From positions 43,297 to 107,296 of the forward strand of contig NZ_BMRP01000002.1 in the NCBI RefSeq assembly GCF_014648695.1: DNA of 64,000 nucleotides, written 5' to 3'. Below are positions 7,106 to 15,890 of the stretch, one piece after another. Both the position numbers and the translations under genes were made by a program. Source of the DNA: Streptomyces albospinus (GTDB lineage Bacteria > Actinomycetota > Actinomycetes > Streptomycetales > Streptomycetaceae). The notes below the pieces were generated by a model. The model was given only the letters and a program-made list of their open reading frames with translations, searched no databases and was not told where the DNA came from. How positions within the stretch are numbered: the stretch's first letter is position 1; each line of letters opens with the position of its first letter.

Positions 7106-8353
7106 GTGAGTGAGCAAACTGTCCCCGGTACACCGCATGGCGAGAGCATGAACGAGGACAACGAGAACAACGAGAACAAGAAGAGGAACAAGAACGAGAA
7201 CGTGCATGGGCGCGCCGACGGACGTCGGGGGGAGAACGCGTACGCGCCCGGGACTCACACCCACCCTCACCACGGGCACGACCACGGGCACGGGCACGGG
7301 CACGGGCATGACCACGGGCACGGGCACGAACACGGCCGCCGTCCGCACCACCCCGACCCCGCCACCCGGTGGTCCCGCCTCCGGCACCAGCTCGCGCACG
7401 CCGTCACCCCGCACACCCACGAGGCCCGCGACAAGGTCGACCAGGCCATGGAGACCTCCCGCGAGGGGATGCGGACGCTCTGGCTCTCGCTGGCCGTCCT
7501 CGGGGTGACCGCCGTGGTCCAGGCGGCGGTGGTCGCCGTGTCCGGTTCGGTGGCGCTGCTCGGCGACACCCTCCACAACGCCGCCGACGCGCTGACCGCG
7601 GTACCCCTCGGGGTCGCGTTCCTCCTCGGCCGGCGGGCAGCCAACCGCCGCTACACCTACGGTTACGGCCGCGCCGAGGACCTGGCCGGGATCGTCATCG
7701 TGCTCACGATCGCCGCCTCCTCCGTACCCGCGCTCTACGAGGCCGTCGACCGGCTGCTGCACCCACGCGACATCCACCACCTGTGGGCGGTCGCCGCCGC
7801 CGCGCTGGCCGGGTTCGTCGGCAATGAGTGGGTGGCCCGCTACCGCATCCGCACCGGGCGCCGGATCGGCTCCGCCGCGCTGGTCGCGGACGGTCTGCAC
7901 GCCCGTACCGACGGCTTCACGTCCCTGGCGGTCCTGCTCGGCGCGGGCGGCGCCGCGATGGGCTGGCGGGCCGCCGACCCCGTCATCGGGCTGCTGATCA
8001 CCGCCGCGATCCTGCTCGTCCTCAAGGACGCCGCCCGCGAGGTGGTCCGGCGGCTGATGGACTCGGTCGACCCGGCCCTGGTCGAGGCCGCGGAGACCGC
8101 ACTGCGGAACGTGCCCGGTGTGCGGGACGTCGGCCAGCTGCGGATGCGCTGGATCGGGCATGCGCTGCGCGCCGAGGCCGATATCGTCATCGACCCGCAG
8201 CTGACCGTGGTCCGGGCCCACCGGCTCGCCGTGGCGGCCGAGCATGCGCTGATCCACGGCGTACCGCGGCTGACCGCGGCCACCGTCCACACCGACCACA
8301 CGCGGGCGGACGGCGGTGCGGATCCGCACGCCGCCCTCGCGCACCATTACTGA
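7106..8353 (+). CDS. CDF family cation efflux transporter with His-rich N-terminus
   Basis: A 415-residue cation diffusion facilitator that exports Zn2+ or a similar divalent metal in exchange for protons. Residues ~45-85 are a histidine-rich stretch made of repeated HGH/GHDHGHG units, a probable metal-buffering loop. Six membrane segments follow, with the two HxxxD metal sites typical of CDF in TM2 (LHNAADA) and TM5 (LHARTDG), and a cytoplasmic C-terminal domain with VPGVRDV. GTG 7106 is preceded by GGAAGGTG at good spacing; GTG 7094 and ATG 7148 are alternatives. It is divergent from the ArsR gene, so metal-induced derepression is likely. Metal specificity cannot be read from the sequence. 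Confidence 0.88.
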   Translation: MSEQTVPGTPHGESMNEDNENNENKKRNKNENVHGRADGRRGENAYAPGTHTHPHHGHDHGHGHGHGHDHGHGHEHGRRPHHPDPATRWSRLRHQLAHAVTPHTHEARDKVDQAMETSREGMRTLWLSLAVLGVTAVVQAAVVAVSGSVALLGDTLHNAADALTAVPLGVAFLLGRRAANRRYTYGYGRAEDLAGIVIVLTIAASSVPALYEAVDRLLHPRDIHHLWAVAAAALAGFVGNEWVARYRIRTGRRIGSAALVADGLHARTDGFTSLAVLLGAGGAAMGWRAADPVIGLLITAAILLVLKDAAREVVRRLMDSVDPALVEAAETALRNVPGVRDVGQLRMRWIGHALRAEADIVIDPQLTVVRAHRLAVAAEHALIHGVPRLTAATVHTDHTRADGGADPHAALAHHY

Positions 8354-8371
8354 CACCGCATCAATGATGAG

Positions 8372-8402
8372 CTGCGGACGGGCAGTTGGCGCCCGCCCGC
8401 AG
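8372..8402. terminator. Bidirectional terminator between CDF and cysteine desulfurase genes
   Basis: CTGCGGACGGGC and GCCCGCCCGCAG pair with one mismatch across a 7-base loop, between two convergent genes (stops at 8353 and 8422). No U-run follows, as is usual in Streptomyces. Confidence 0.55.
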
Positions 8403-8421
8403 AGCCGTACAGCTGGGCATG

Positions 8422-9726
8422 TCAGGCGGTCTGCACCAGCTGCCCCAGTGACGCGGTCAGTTGGTCCACCTCCTCGGATGTGTTGTAGAGGGCGAGTGAG
8501 GCGCGGGCCGCGCTGTCCAGGCCGTAGTGGGCCAGGGCCGGCTGGGCGCAGTGGTGGCCGGCGCGGATGGCGATGCCGTCGCGGTCGAGCCAGTCGGCGA
8601 TGCCGGCCGGGTCGTGGCCGGCCAGGGTGAAGGTGAGGACGGCGATCCGGTCGGGGGCGGAGCCCAGCAGCTCCAGTCCGGGGACCGTCGCCAGGGCCTG
8701 CCGGGCGTACGCCAGCAGGCCGTTCTCGTACGCGGCGATGGCGCCCCGGTCGAAGGAGGTCAGCCAGTTCAGCGCGGCGAGCAGGCCGACCACGCCGGCG
8801 ATGTGCCCGGTGCCGGCCTCCAGGCGGTGCGGCACCGGCGCGTAGGTGGTGCGGTCGAAGCCGACGGACTCGATCATGTTGCCGCCGCCCTGCCAGGGCG
8901 CCATGCCCTCCAGGACCTCCGGCTTGGCGTACAGCGCGCCGATGCCCGTGGGGGCGAACAGCTTGTGGCCGGAGAACGCGTAGAAGTCGGCGTCGAGGTC
9001 CTGCACGTCGACGGGGAAGTGGGCCACCGCCTGGGCTCCGTCGACCAGGACCTTGGCCCCGTAGCGGTGGGCGAGCGCGGTCATCTCCTTGACCGGCGGG
9101 ACGCTGCCCAGGACGTTCGACGCCTGGCTGATGACGACGAGCCGGGTGCGCATGGAGAGCAGGTCGGCGTACGCGCCGAAGTCGATCTGCCCGTCCGGGC
9201 GGAGCGGTACGGGGACCACCCGGGCCCGGGTCTCCTTGGCGACCAGCTGCCAGGGCACGATGTTGGAGTGGTGCTCCAGCACCGGCACCAGGATGTCGTC
9301 GCCGGGGCCGAGATGGGACCGGCCCCAGCTCTGGGCCACGAGGTTGATCGCCTCGGTGGTGCCGCGGACGAAGACGATCTCGTCCGGGGACGCCGCGCCC
9401 AGGAACCGGGCGACCGCCGCCCGGCCCGCCTCGTACGCCTCGGTGGCCTCGCGGGCCATGGTGTGCGCACCGCGGTGGATGTTGGAGTTGCCCGCCCCGT
9501 AGAAGCCGGCGACCGCCTCGATGACCTGGCGGGGCTTCTGGGTGGTGGCCCCGTTGTCGAGCCAGACCAGCGGCTTGCCGTTGACGGTCCGGTGCAGGAT
9601 CGGGAAGTCCCGGCGGGCCACCTCCGGCGAGAACGCGGGCGGCGGGGTGAGCTGCGGGAACTGATAGTCCGTCGGAGACCGGTCGGCGGACGGCCGGCCG
9701 ATCCGCTCCAGGTCAGGCGTAGTCAT
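8422..9726 (-). CDS. SufS-type cysteine desulfurase, probable encapsulin cargo
   Basis: A 434-residue PLP-dependent cysteine desulfurase of the SufS/CsdA group, which removes sulfur from cysteine to form an enzyme persulfide. The PLP lysine is in FSGHKLFAPTG (Lys255), the catalytic cysteine in AGHHCAQPAL (Cys393), and histidines EHHSN and HRGAH are in place. It carries about 35 residues of Pro-rich N-terminal extension (through PQLTPPPAFSPEV) before the usual family start, a plausible cargo-loading segment. Its start codon overlaps the end of the upstream encapsulin gene by 14 bases, so the two are translationally coupled. Cysteine desulfurases are known cargo of family 2 encapsulins that store sulfur. 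No SufU or SufE partner gene is nearby, which also argues against a housekeeping Suf role. Confidence 0.9.
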   Translation of the reverse strand: MTTPDLERIGRPSADRSPTDYQFPQLTPPPAFSPEVARRDFPILHRTVNGKPLVWLDNGATTQKPRQVIEAVAGFYGAGNSNIHRGAHTMAREATEAYEAGRAAVARFLGAASPDEIVFVRGTTEAINLVAQSWGRSHLGPGDDILVPVLEHHSNIVPWQLVAKETRARVVPVPLRPDGQIDFGAYADLLSMRTRLVVISQASNVLGSVPPVKEMTALAHRYGAKVLVDGAQAVAHFPVDVQDLDADFYAFSGHKLFAPTGIGALYAKPEVLEGMAPWQGGGNMIESVGFDRTTYAPVPHRLEAGTGHIAGVVGLLAALNWLTSFDRGAIAAYENGLLAYARQALATVPGLELLGSAPDRIAVLTFTLAGHDPAGIADWLDRDGIAIRAGHHCAQPALAHYGLDSAARASLALYNTSEEVDQLTASLGQLVQTA

Positions 9727-11095
9727 GGTAGTTGTTCACCTCGACGTTCTGGAGGACGGCGAGGGCGTCCTCCACCAGCACCGCGGCGTTGAAGTAGGCG
9801 GTCATCAGGTACGAGGTGATGCCCTTCTGGTCCACGCCCATGTTCCGCATGGCCAGGCCGGGTTCGACCTCGTCCGCGACGCCCGACGGGCGCAGTCCGA
9901 CCACGCCCTGTTCGGCCTCACCGACCCGCATCAGCAGGATCTCGGTGGTGCCGAAGCCGGAGCCGCCGGAGAACCGCACCTTGTCGGAGGGCAGCAGCGG
10001 CACCCCGCGCCAGGTCAGCAGCGGGCTGCCGAAGCTGGTGTCGATCACCGGGGGCACGCCCCGGCGGGTACATTCCCGGCCGAACGCGGCGATGGCGCGC
10101 GGGTGCGCGAGGAAGTAGGCGGGCTGCTTCCAGACCCGGGTCAGCAGCTCGTCCAGGTCGTCGGGGGTGGGGGAACCGTGGCGTGCCTGCACCCGCTGGC
10201 CCGGGGCGACGTTGTGGAAGAGGCCGAACTCCGGGTGGTTGAGGATCGACGCCTCCTGCCGTTCGCGGAGCGCGTGCGCGGTGAGGTTGGCCTGGGCGCG
10301 GGTCTGGTCGATGGGCCCGTTGTAGAGGTCGGAGACCCGGGTGTGCACGCGCAGCACGGTCTGCGCGAGGGTCATGTGGTACTCGCGCGGCGCGTCCTCG
10401 TAGTCGACGTAGGTCGCCGGCAGGTCGGGTTCGCCGCTGTGCCCGGCGGCGAGGTCCACCGGCACCTCGGCGCCGGGCCGTACGCCGTTCGTCGCGAGGT
10501 AGGCGGCCATCGCCTCGCGGATGCCCGCGTCGCGGTCGTGCAGCCGGGAGAGCGCGGCACGGTCGAGGCAGAGCGCCACACCCGGGGTGAGCGCCTTGAC
10601 CCGGTACGGCATGGGGGCGGAGCGGGTCCAGGCGTCGAGGTCGAAGAACTGGCCGTCGCCGATGACTTCGAGGAGCGCGTCCTCGCCGTACCGGCCGTTC
10701 GCCCGCTTCTCGGCGCGACCCTGCGCGATCACGACCAGACGGTCCGTCATATCGGCGCTCTCGGTGAGCATTTGGCCCGCCTCGAAGGGCACGGTGGTGA
10801 ATTCGGCGGCGAGTTCGGCGAGCAGGGAGTCGTCGGCACCCCGCAGGTACGGGAGTTCGCGCAGGTCACCGGGGATGACGCGGGTGTCGTCGCCGTCGGT
10901 GAAGGTACTGATGCGGTCGTCGCCGAGGACGTAGCTGCGGCGGCGGTTGACGCGGAAGACGCCGGATTCGACGTCCACCCAGGGCAGTGCGCGCAGCAGG
11001 TAGCGCGGGGTGATACCGCGCATCTGCGGAGTGGTCTTGGTCGTGGTGGCGAGCTGCCGTGCCGCATCTGTGCCGAGACTCATCCGGTCGTTCAC
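9713..11095 (-). CDS. Family 2B-like encapsulin shell protein with cyclic nucleotide-binding domain
   Basis: A 460-residue shell protein that should self-assemble into an HK97-fold nanocompartment. Order: a short N-arm (residues ~1-80, with RYLLRALPWVDVESGVFRVNRR), a cyclic-nucleotide-binding-like beta-roll (~85-200, with LLAELAAEFTTVPFEAGQML and TRSAPMPYRVKAL), then the encapsulin core (~240-460, with HNPEFGLFHNVAPGQRV-like and RFSGGSGFGTTEILLMRVGE segments). The phosphate-binding cassette of the cNMP fold is degenerate (DGQFFD in place of FGE), though an Arg is kept, so nucleotide binding is uncertain. GTG 11095 follows AGGAGG with 5-base spacing; ATG 11083 is an alternative. It is first in an operon with the cysteine desulfurase. 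The beta-roll insertion defines family 2B; the simpler 2A shells are the ones I recall best with this cargo. Confidence 0.88.
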   Translation of the reverse strand: MNDRMSLGTDAARQLATTTKTTPQMRGITPRYLLRALPWVDVESGVFRVNRRRSYVLGDDRISTFTDGDDTRVIPGDLRELPYLRGADDSLLAELAAEFTTVPFEAGQMLTESADMTDRLVVIAQGRAEKRANGRYGEDALLEVIGDGQFFDLDAWTRSAPMPYRVKALTPGVALCLDRAALSRLHDRDAGIREAMAAYLATNGVRPGAEVPVDLAAGHSGEPDLPATYVDYEDAPREYHMTLAQTVLRVHTRVSDLYNGPIDQTRAQANLTAHALRERQEASILNHPEFGLFHNVAPGQRVQARHGSPTPDDLDELLTRVWKQPAYFLAHPRAIAAFGRECTRRGVPPVIDTSFGSPLLTWRGVPLLPSDKVRFSGGSGFGTTEILLMRVGEAEQGVVGLRPSGVADEVEPGLAMRNMGVDQKGITSYLMTAYFNAAVLVEDALAVLQNVEVNNYHDYA

Positions 11096-11472
11096 AGGGA
11101 CCTCCTCGCAGAGCAATCGGGCATGCCGGCCGGCCGCGTACGGCCGTGGCACACGGAACGTCCGGATCGTCGTGCCGGGAATCGGCCGCCCGCAACGGGC
11201 CGTTGGCGGGCCTGCGGCCGGAAACGCTCGATGCCGTGAATCCGCGATTCCGCATATGCGTGCGACTACCTTGCGTGGCAAGCCCGCTACCACGTGTGGA
11301 GTTACCCGTGGAAGACGGTCCGAAGGCGTCACACCCCGCCCCCCGGCGGCACTTCAGCCCCCGCAACCGACCAAATTTGCCCTCATAAAGGCACTTTGTC
11401 ATTCCAAAAGCATTGCTTATGACGTCGGCGCAGCTGATCGCTACACAAGGCACAGAATGCTAAATATGGCGC
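11096..11472. other. Divergent regulatory region between encapsulin operon and SpoIIE sensor
   Basis: These 377 bases contain no gene. They hold a perfect palindrome CGCATATGCG (11251-11260), an inverted repeat CTTGC-GTG-GCAAG (11270-11282) and an imperfect CCACGTGTGG just beyond, all within 60 bases and about 155-210 bases upstream of the encapsulin start. The right side is AT-rich and holds a good sigma-70-like promoter for the sensor gene. Confidence 0.55.
11396..11423 (+). promoter_or_regulatory. Sigma-70-like promoter for the SpoIIE sensor gene
   Basis: TTGTCA (11396-11401), a 16-base spacer and TATGAC (11418-11423) in a locally AT-rich segment, about 50 bases upstream of the start codon. 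It is unusually close to consensus for this GC-rich genome. Confidence 0.55.
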
Positions 11473-14343
11473 GTGATGGAAAATTTCGGGCGAAAAGGTG
11501 AGGTAAGGCGCCGGCTTCGCTCATTGCTGAGCGTGCACAGCGTCGCGGGCCAAGTGCTCGCGCTACAGCTCGCCCTCGTCGTGCTGCTGGTCCTGGCGGC
11601 CGGCGTCGCGCTCGCGCTGCAAGCGCAGGGGGCGAGCCTGGCGGAGGCCGAACAGCGGTCGGTCGTCGCCGCCCAGGCCTTCGCGCACGCCCCCGGCACG
11701 CGCGCCGCGATGCAGTCCGCCGACCCCAGCGCCGCGCTCCAGCCGAAGGCCGAGGAGGCCCGCAGGGAAGCCGGGCTCGACTACCTCGTCGCGTTCAGCC
11801 CGTCCGGCATCCGCTGGACCCACCCCGACCCGAAGCTGATCGGCACCCATGTCCCCGGCGGCTACGGCAAGGCGCTGGCCGGCAAGGCGTACACCTCCAC
11901 CTCGCAGTCCGCCCTCGGCCGCGCCGTGGACACCACCGTCCCCGTCACCGACTCCCGCGGCGCGGTCGTCGGCCTGGTCGCCGCCGGCATCAAGGTGCAG
12001 CGCACCAACGAATGGGCGCTCCAGCGGCTGCCGCTGCTGATCGGTTCCGCGGCCGGCGCGCTGGTCGTCGGAACGGCCGGGGCGGCCCTGGTGAGCCGCC
12101 GGCTGCGCCGCCAGACCCGCGGCCTCGACCCGGCCGAGATGACGCGGATGTACGACCACCACGACGCCGTGCTGCACGCCGTACGCGAAGGCGTCCTCAT
12201 CATCGGTGGCAACGGCCGGCTGCTGCTCGCCAACGACGAGGCGCGGCGGCTGCTCGACCTGCCCGGCGACGCCGAGCACCGCCCGGTCACGGAACTCGGC
12301 CTGGAACCCGGGATGGCCGGCCTGCTCGCCTCCGGGCGGCCGGCGACCGATGAGGTGCACCCCGCGGGCGGCCGGCTGCTGGCGGTGAACGCCCGCCCCA
12401 CCGCCCCGTACGGCGGCCCCGCCGGCAGCGCCGTCACCCTCCGGGACACCACCGAACTCCAGGCGCTGACCGGCAAGGCGGAGGTCGCCCAGGGGCGCCT
12501 CAAGCTGCTGTACGACGCGGGGATGCGGATCGGCAGCACACTGGACATGGCCCGGACCGCGGAGGAGCTCGCCGACGTCGCGATCCCGCGGTTCGCCGAC
12601 CTGGTCTCGGTCGAGCTGCTGGAGCCGGTGCTGCGCGGCGACGAACCGGCCGGGGAGCACGGCCCGATGCGCCGGCTGGCGGTCCGCGGCGTCCCCGAGG
12701 ACTCGGCGATCTACCGGGTCGGCGAACAGATCCGGTTCGCCCCCGGCGCCCTCCTGACCGCGAGCCTCGCCGACAGCCGCCCGGTACTCGTCCGCGACCT
12801 GCGCACCTCGCCGGACTGGCGCGCCCAGGACCCGGTCGGCACCCAGCGCGTCCTGGACAACGGCATCCGCTCGCTGATCGCCGTACCGCTGCGCGCCCGG
12901 GGCGTGGTCCTGGGCCTCGTCAACTTCTGGCGCGCCGAGACCTCCGACGTCTTCGAGGCGGAGGACCTGTCCTTCGCCGAAGAACTGGCCGCCCGCGCCG
13001 CGGTCTCCATCGACAACGCCCGCCGCTTCACCCGCGAGCACGCCACCACCATCACCCTCCAGCGCAGCCTGCTCCCCCAGACCCTCCCCGCACAGACGGC
13101 ACTCCAGGTCGCCCACCGGTATCTGCCCGCCCGGGCCGGCGTCGGCGGCGACTGGTTCGACCTCATCCCCCTCCCCGGCGCCCGGGTCGCCCTCGTCGTC
13201 GGCGATGTCGTCGGCCACGGCCTGCACGCCGCCGCCACCATGGGCCGCCTGCGCACCGCCGTCCACAACTTCTCCGCCCTGGACCTCCCGCCCGACGAAC
13301 TCCTGGGCCACCTGGACGAATTGGTCAGCCACATCGACACCGCCGAGGCCCGGACGGGCGGCGGCCGGGACGATGACGCACCCGCCGCGGGTGAGGAGTC
13401 CCGCGAGCAGCCCGCCGCGCCTGACGAGGCGTACGGCGCCGACGCGGGTGCCGGGACGGACGAGGTACTACTGGTCGGCGACAGCAGCGCCGGAATCACC
13501 GGCGCCACCTGCCTCTACGCCATCTACGACCCGGTCGACGGCCGCGCCACCCTGGCCAGGGCGGGCCATCCCGGCCCCGCCCTGGTCCTCCCCGACGGCA
13601 CCGTCTCCTTCCCCGACGTACCGGTCTCCCCGCCCCTCGGCCTGGGCGGCAGCATGCCCGTCGAAACCGCCGAACTGACACTGCCCGAGGGCTCCCGGCT
13701 GGTCCTGTACACCGACGGACTCATCGAGGACCGCGACCGCGATATCGACACCGGCCTGGCACTGCTGCGCACCACGCTGGCCGACGCCCCGGACCGCACA
13801 CCGGAACAGACCTGTACCGCCGTCCTGGACGCGATGCTCCCCGAGCGCCCCGGCGACGACATCGCCCTGCTGGTGGCCCGTACCCGACTGCTGGCCCCGG
13901 ACCGGATCGCCGAATGGGACGTCCCCTCCGACCCCGCCGCCGTGGGCCCCGTCCGCTCCGCCTGCATGAGCACCCTGGAGTCCTGGGGACTGGACGGGAT
14001 CGGCTTCACCACCGAACTGATCCTCAGCGAACTGATCACCAACGCCATCCGCTACGGCGCCCAGCCCATCCGCGTCCGCCTGCTCCACGACCGCGCCCTG
14101 ATCTGCGAGGTCTCCGACGGCACCAGCGCCTCCCCGCATCTGCGCCGCGCCGCCACCACCGACGAGGGCGGCCGGGGCCTGTTCCTGGTGGCCCAGTTCG
14201 CGCAGCGCTGGGGTACGCGCTACACCCCCGGCGGCAAGGTCATCTGGACCGAGCAGTCCCTGGACGAGGCGCCCGGCCCGGCCGCCCCCGAGAGCGACCG
14301 GATGGACGCCCTCCTGGACCGGTGGGACGAGTCCGCGCGGTGA
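11473..14343 (+). CDS. Membrane sensor with PAS, GAF, SpoIIE phosphatase and anti-sigma ATPase domains
   Basis: A 956-residue multidomain regulator that probably dephosphorylates an anti-sigma-factor antagonist in a partner-switching pathway. It has a TM segment (~27-50), an extracytoplasmic Cache-like sensor (~55-175, with SGIRWTHPDPKLIGTHVPGG), a second TM (~190-212), PAS (~228-325), GAF (~350-525) and a PP2C/SpoIIE domain (~545-805) with the metal motifs GGDWFDL, VGDVVGHG, YTDGLIED and GDDIALLV, then a HATPase_c domain (~815-935, with ELITNAIRYG and DEGGRGLFLV). A 45-residue acidic low-complexity insert (around 628-672) interrupts the phosphatase domain between conserved strands. Starts GTG 11473 and ATG 11476 are adjacent with a weak ribosome binding site. 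The signal sensed is unknown. Confidence 0.88.
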   Translation: MMENFGRKGEVRRRLRSLLSVHSVAGQVLALQLALVVLLVLAAGVALALQAQGASLAEAEQRSVVAAQAFAHAPGTRAAMQSADPSAALQPKAEEARREAGLDYLVAFSPSGIRWTHPDPKLIGTHVPGGYGKALAGKAYTSTSQSALGRAVDTTVPVTDSRGAVVGLVAAGIKVQRTNEWALQRLPLLIGSAAGALVVGTAGAALVSRRLRRQTRGLDPAEMTRMYDHHDAVLHAVREGVLIIGGNGRLLLANDEARRLLDLPGDAEHRPVTELGLEPGMAGLLASGRPATDEVHPAGGRLLAVNARPTAPYGGPAGSAVTLRDTTELQALTGKAEVAQGRLKLLYDAGMRIGSTLDMARTAEELADVAIPRFADLVSVELLEPVLRGDEPAGEHGPMRRLAVRGVPEDSAIYRVGEQIRFAPGALLTASLADSRPVLVRDLRTSPDWRAQDPVGTQRVLDNGIRSLIAVPLRARGVVLGLVNFWRAETSDVFEAEDLSFAEELAARAAVSIDNARRFTREHATTITLQRSLLPQTLPAQTALQVAHRYLPARAGVGGDWFDLIPLPGARVALVVGDVVGHGLHAAATMGRLRTAVHNFSALDLPPDELLGHLDELVSHIDTAEARTGGGRDDDAPAAGEESREQPAAPDEAYGADAGAGTDEVLLVGDSSAGITGATCLYAIYDPVDGRATLARAGHPGPALVLPDGTVSFPDVPVSPPLGLGGSMPVETAELTLPEGSRLVLYTDGLIEDRDRDIDTGLALLRTTLADAPDRTPEQTCTAVLDAMLPERPGDDIALLVARTRLLAPDRIAEWDVPSDPAAVGPVRSACMSTLESWGLDGIGFTTELILSELITNAIRYGAQPIRVRLLHDRALICEVSDGTSASPHLRRAATTDEGGRGLFLVAQFAQRWGTRYTPGGKVIWTEQSLDEAPGPAAPESDRMDALLDRWDESAR

Positions 14344-14371
14344 CGGCGGGCTCCCGGGCTGCGCCTGCCGC

Positions 14372-14920
14372 TCACCCCTTGCCGCGGTCGGACGGTGCGG
14401 CGTCGAGTGCGCTCAGCGTCTCCGCCAGCCAGCGGAGTTCCGTCTCGCTCGTGGCCCGCGCGATCATGAGCAGTCCCCTGCGGAACGGGTCGTCGAACTC
14501 CTCGGCCCTCAGCGGCCGTTCGCCCTCGTAGAAGAAGCTGGTCGGCTCCTGGAGGAACGTCAGCCGGCGGCGCAGGACGGCCGCTTGCTCGGCCGGGCTG
14601 TCGAGATGGCGCAGAAACGCCAGCACCGTGAACCAGCGGTTCTCGTCACTGATCGCGACATCGTCGGCCTCGCGCAGCCGGCGCCGCAGCTCGGCGCGCC
14701 CCTCGTCGGTCAGCGACAGGACGCGCCGGGGCGCCGCCCTGCTCCCCGGTTCGGTCCGCCGGTCGATCCACCCGGCCTGATCCAGGCGCTTGATCGCCGG
14801 ATAGAGCGTCCCGTCGGCGATCGGCCGCACATGGCCGGCCAGCCGCGCGACGCGCCGCTTCAACTCGTAGCCGTGCAGCGGCCCTTCATACAGAAACCCG
14901 AGGATCGCCAGCTCCAGCAT
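14372..14920 (-). CDS. PadR family transcriptional regulator
   Basis: A 182-residue repressor-type protein. The PadR winged helix is clear: MLELAILGFLYEGPLHGYEL, then DGTLYPAIKRLDQAGWI and LSLTDEGRAELRRRL, followed by a C-terminal alpha-helical dimerisation region. ATG 14920 is preceded by GGAGG with 7-base spacing; the frame is open to 14962 but the family start is here. It is divergent from an alpha/beta hydrolase gene 53 bases away, the probable target. Ligand unknown. Confidence 0.88.
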   Translation of the reverse strand: MLELAILGFLYEGPLHGYELKRRVARLAGHVRPIADGTLYPAIKRLDQAGWIDRRTEPGSRAAPRRVLSLTDEGRAELRRRLREADDVAISDENRWFTVLAFLRHLDSPAEQAAVLRRRLTFLQEPTSFFYEGERPLRAEEFDDPFRRGLLMIARATSETELRWLAETLSALDAAPSDRGKG

Positions 14921-14973
14921 CCGACCGCCTCCCTCGCTCCACTCCTCTAGCGGACGGCGCACGTATCCGCTGG

Positions 14974-15714
14974 GTGGAGATTCCCGGAACCGGCAACCGG
15001 ACCCGGGTCTGCCTGCACGGCCTCGGCGCCTCGTCCGGCCCGTACTTCACCGGCGCCGCCGTGCACCCGGCCCTCGCCGGACACCGGACCCTGCTCCTCG
15101 ACCTGCTCGGCTTCGGCATCAGCGACCGGCCGACCGGTTTCGGCTACACCCTCGAAGACCACGCGGACGCCGTCGCCGCCGCGCTCCGGGCGGCGGACGC
15201 GTACCGCACCGACCTCATCGGCCACAGCATGGGCGGCGCCGTCGCCATCGTGCTCGCCGCCCGGCATCCGGAGCTGGTCGCCCGGCTCGTCCTGGTCGAC
15301 GCCAATCTGGACCCGGCCCCGCCGGTGCCGCAGCCGGGCAGCAGCGGTATCGCCGCGTACACCGAGGAGGAGTTCCTCGCCGGCGGTTGGCGCCGGGTCC
15401 GGGACCGGGTCGGGCCCCACTGGTGGTCCACGATGCGACTCGCGGGGCGGGAGGCGCTGTACCGGAGCGCGGTCCACCTCGCCCGCGGCACCTCCCCCAC
15501 CATGCGCGAAACGCTGCTGGACCTGCCGATTCCGCGTACGTGTCTGCACCCCGCGCAGGACGGCCCCCCGGCACACGCCGACGCGCTGCGCCGCGCCGGG
15601 GTCGCCGTCGTCCCCGTCCCCGACTGCGGCCACAACATCATGCTGGACACCCCGGACGCCTTCGCGACGGAAACCGCCCGCGCCCTCGCGAACGGGACCA
15701 CCGGCACGCCGTAG
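14974..15714 (+). CDS. Alpha/beta hydrolase
   Basis: A 246-residue alpha/beta-fold hydrolase. The nucleophile elbow is GHSMGG (residues ~82-87), the oxyanion region is HGLGASSGPYF, the C-terminal histidine is in DCGHNIML and the acid is probably in the HPAQDGPP loop. Substrate unknown. GTG 14974 is the earliest start in this frame; it begins directly at a beta strand (EIPGTGNRTRVCLHG), somewhat short for the fold's usual N-terminal hairpin, so the true start may be non-standard. It is divergent from the PadR gene, which probably regulates it. Confidence 0.82.
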   Translation: MEIPGTGNRTRVCLHGLGASSGPYFTGAAVHPALAGHRTLLLDLLGFGISDRPTGFGYTLEDHADAVAAALRAADAYRTDLIGHSMGGAVAIVLAARHPELVARLVLVDANLDPAPPVPQPGSSGIAAYTEEEFLAGGWRRVRDRVGPHWWSTMRLAGREALYRSAVHLARGTSPTMRETLLDLPIPRTCLHPAQDGPPAHADALRRAGVAVVPVPDCGHNIMLDTPDAFATETARALANGTTGTP

Positions 15715-15814
15715 GCGGCGGGCGCACCGGATGCAGCCGGGATACCTCCTGGCTAATCTCGTCCAGGGGGGCGAGGCCCCCTCCGCACCAAGGGGACCCG
15801 ATCCAGACCGAGGA

Positions 15815-15875
15815 ATCCGCACCACGGAGTCCGTACCGAGGAGTCCGTACCGCGGAATCCGCAGCGAGGAACCGA
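15815..15875. repeat. Imperfect 14-15 base tandem repeats upstream of the DoxX-like gene
   Basis: Four to five degenerate units of the form CGRRGTCCGTACCG or CGRRATCCGCACCG lie in tandem just before the ribosome binding site of the next gene. The pattern could bind a regulator or reflect slippage; it has no obvious dyad symmetry. Confidence 0.6.
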
Positions 15876-15890
15876 TCCCTGGAGGCTCCG

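Noticed and set aside
9725..11239. Long plus-strand frame opposite the encapsulin gene
   Set aside because: Mirror of the encapsulin; composition (Val/Gly/His/Arg) is typical of antisense frames in GC-rich DNA.
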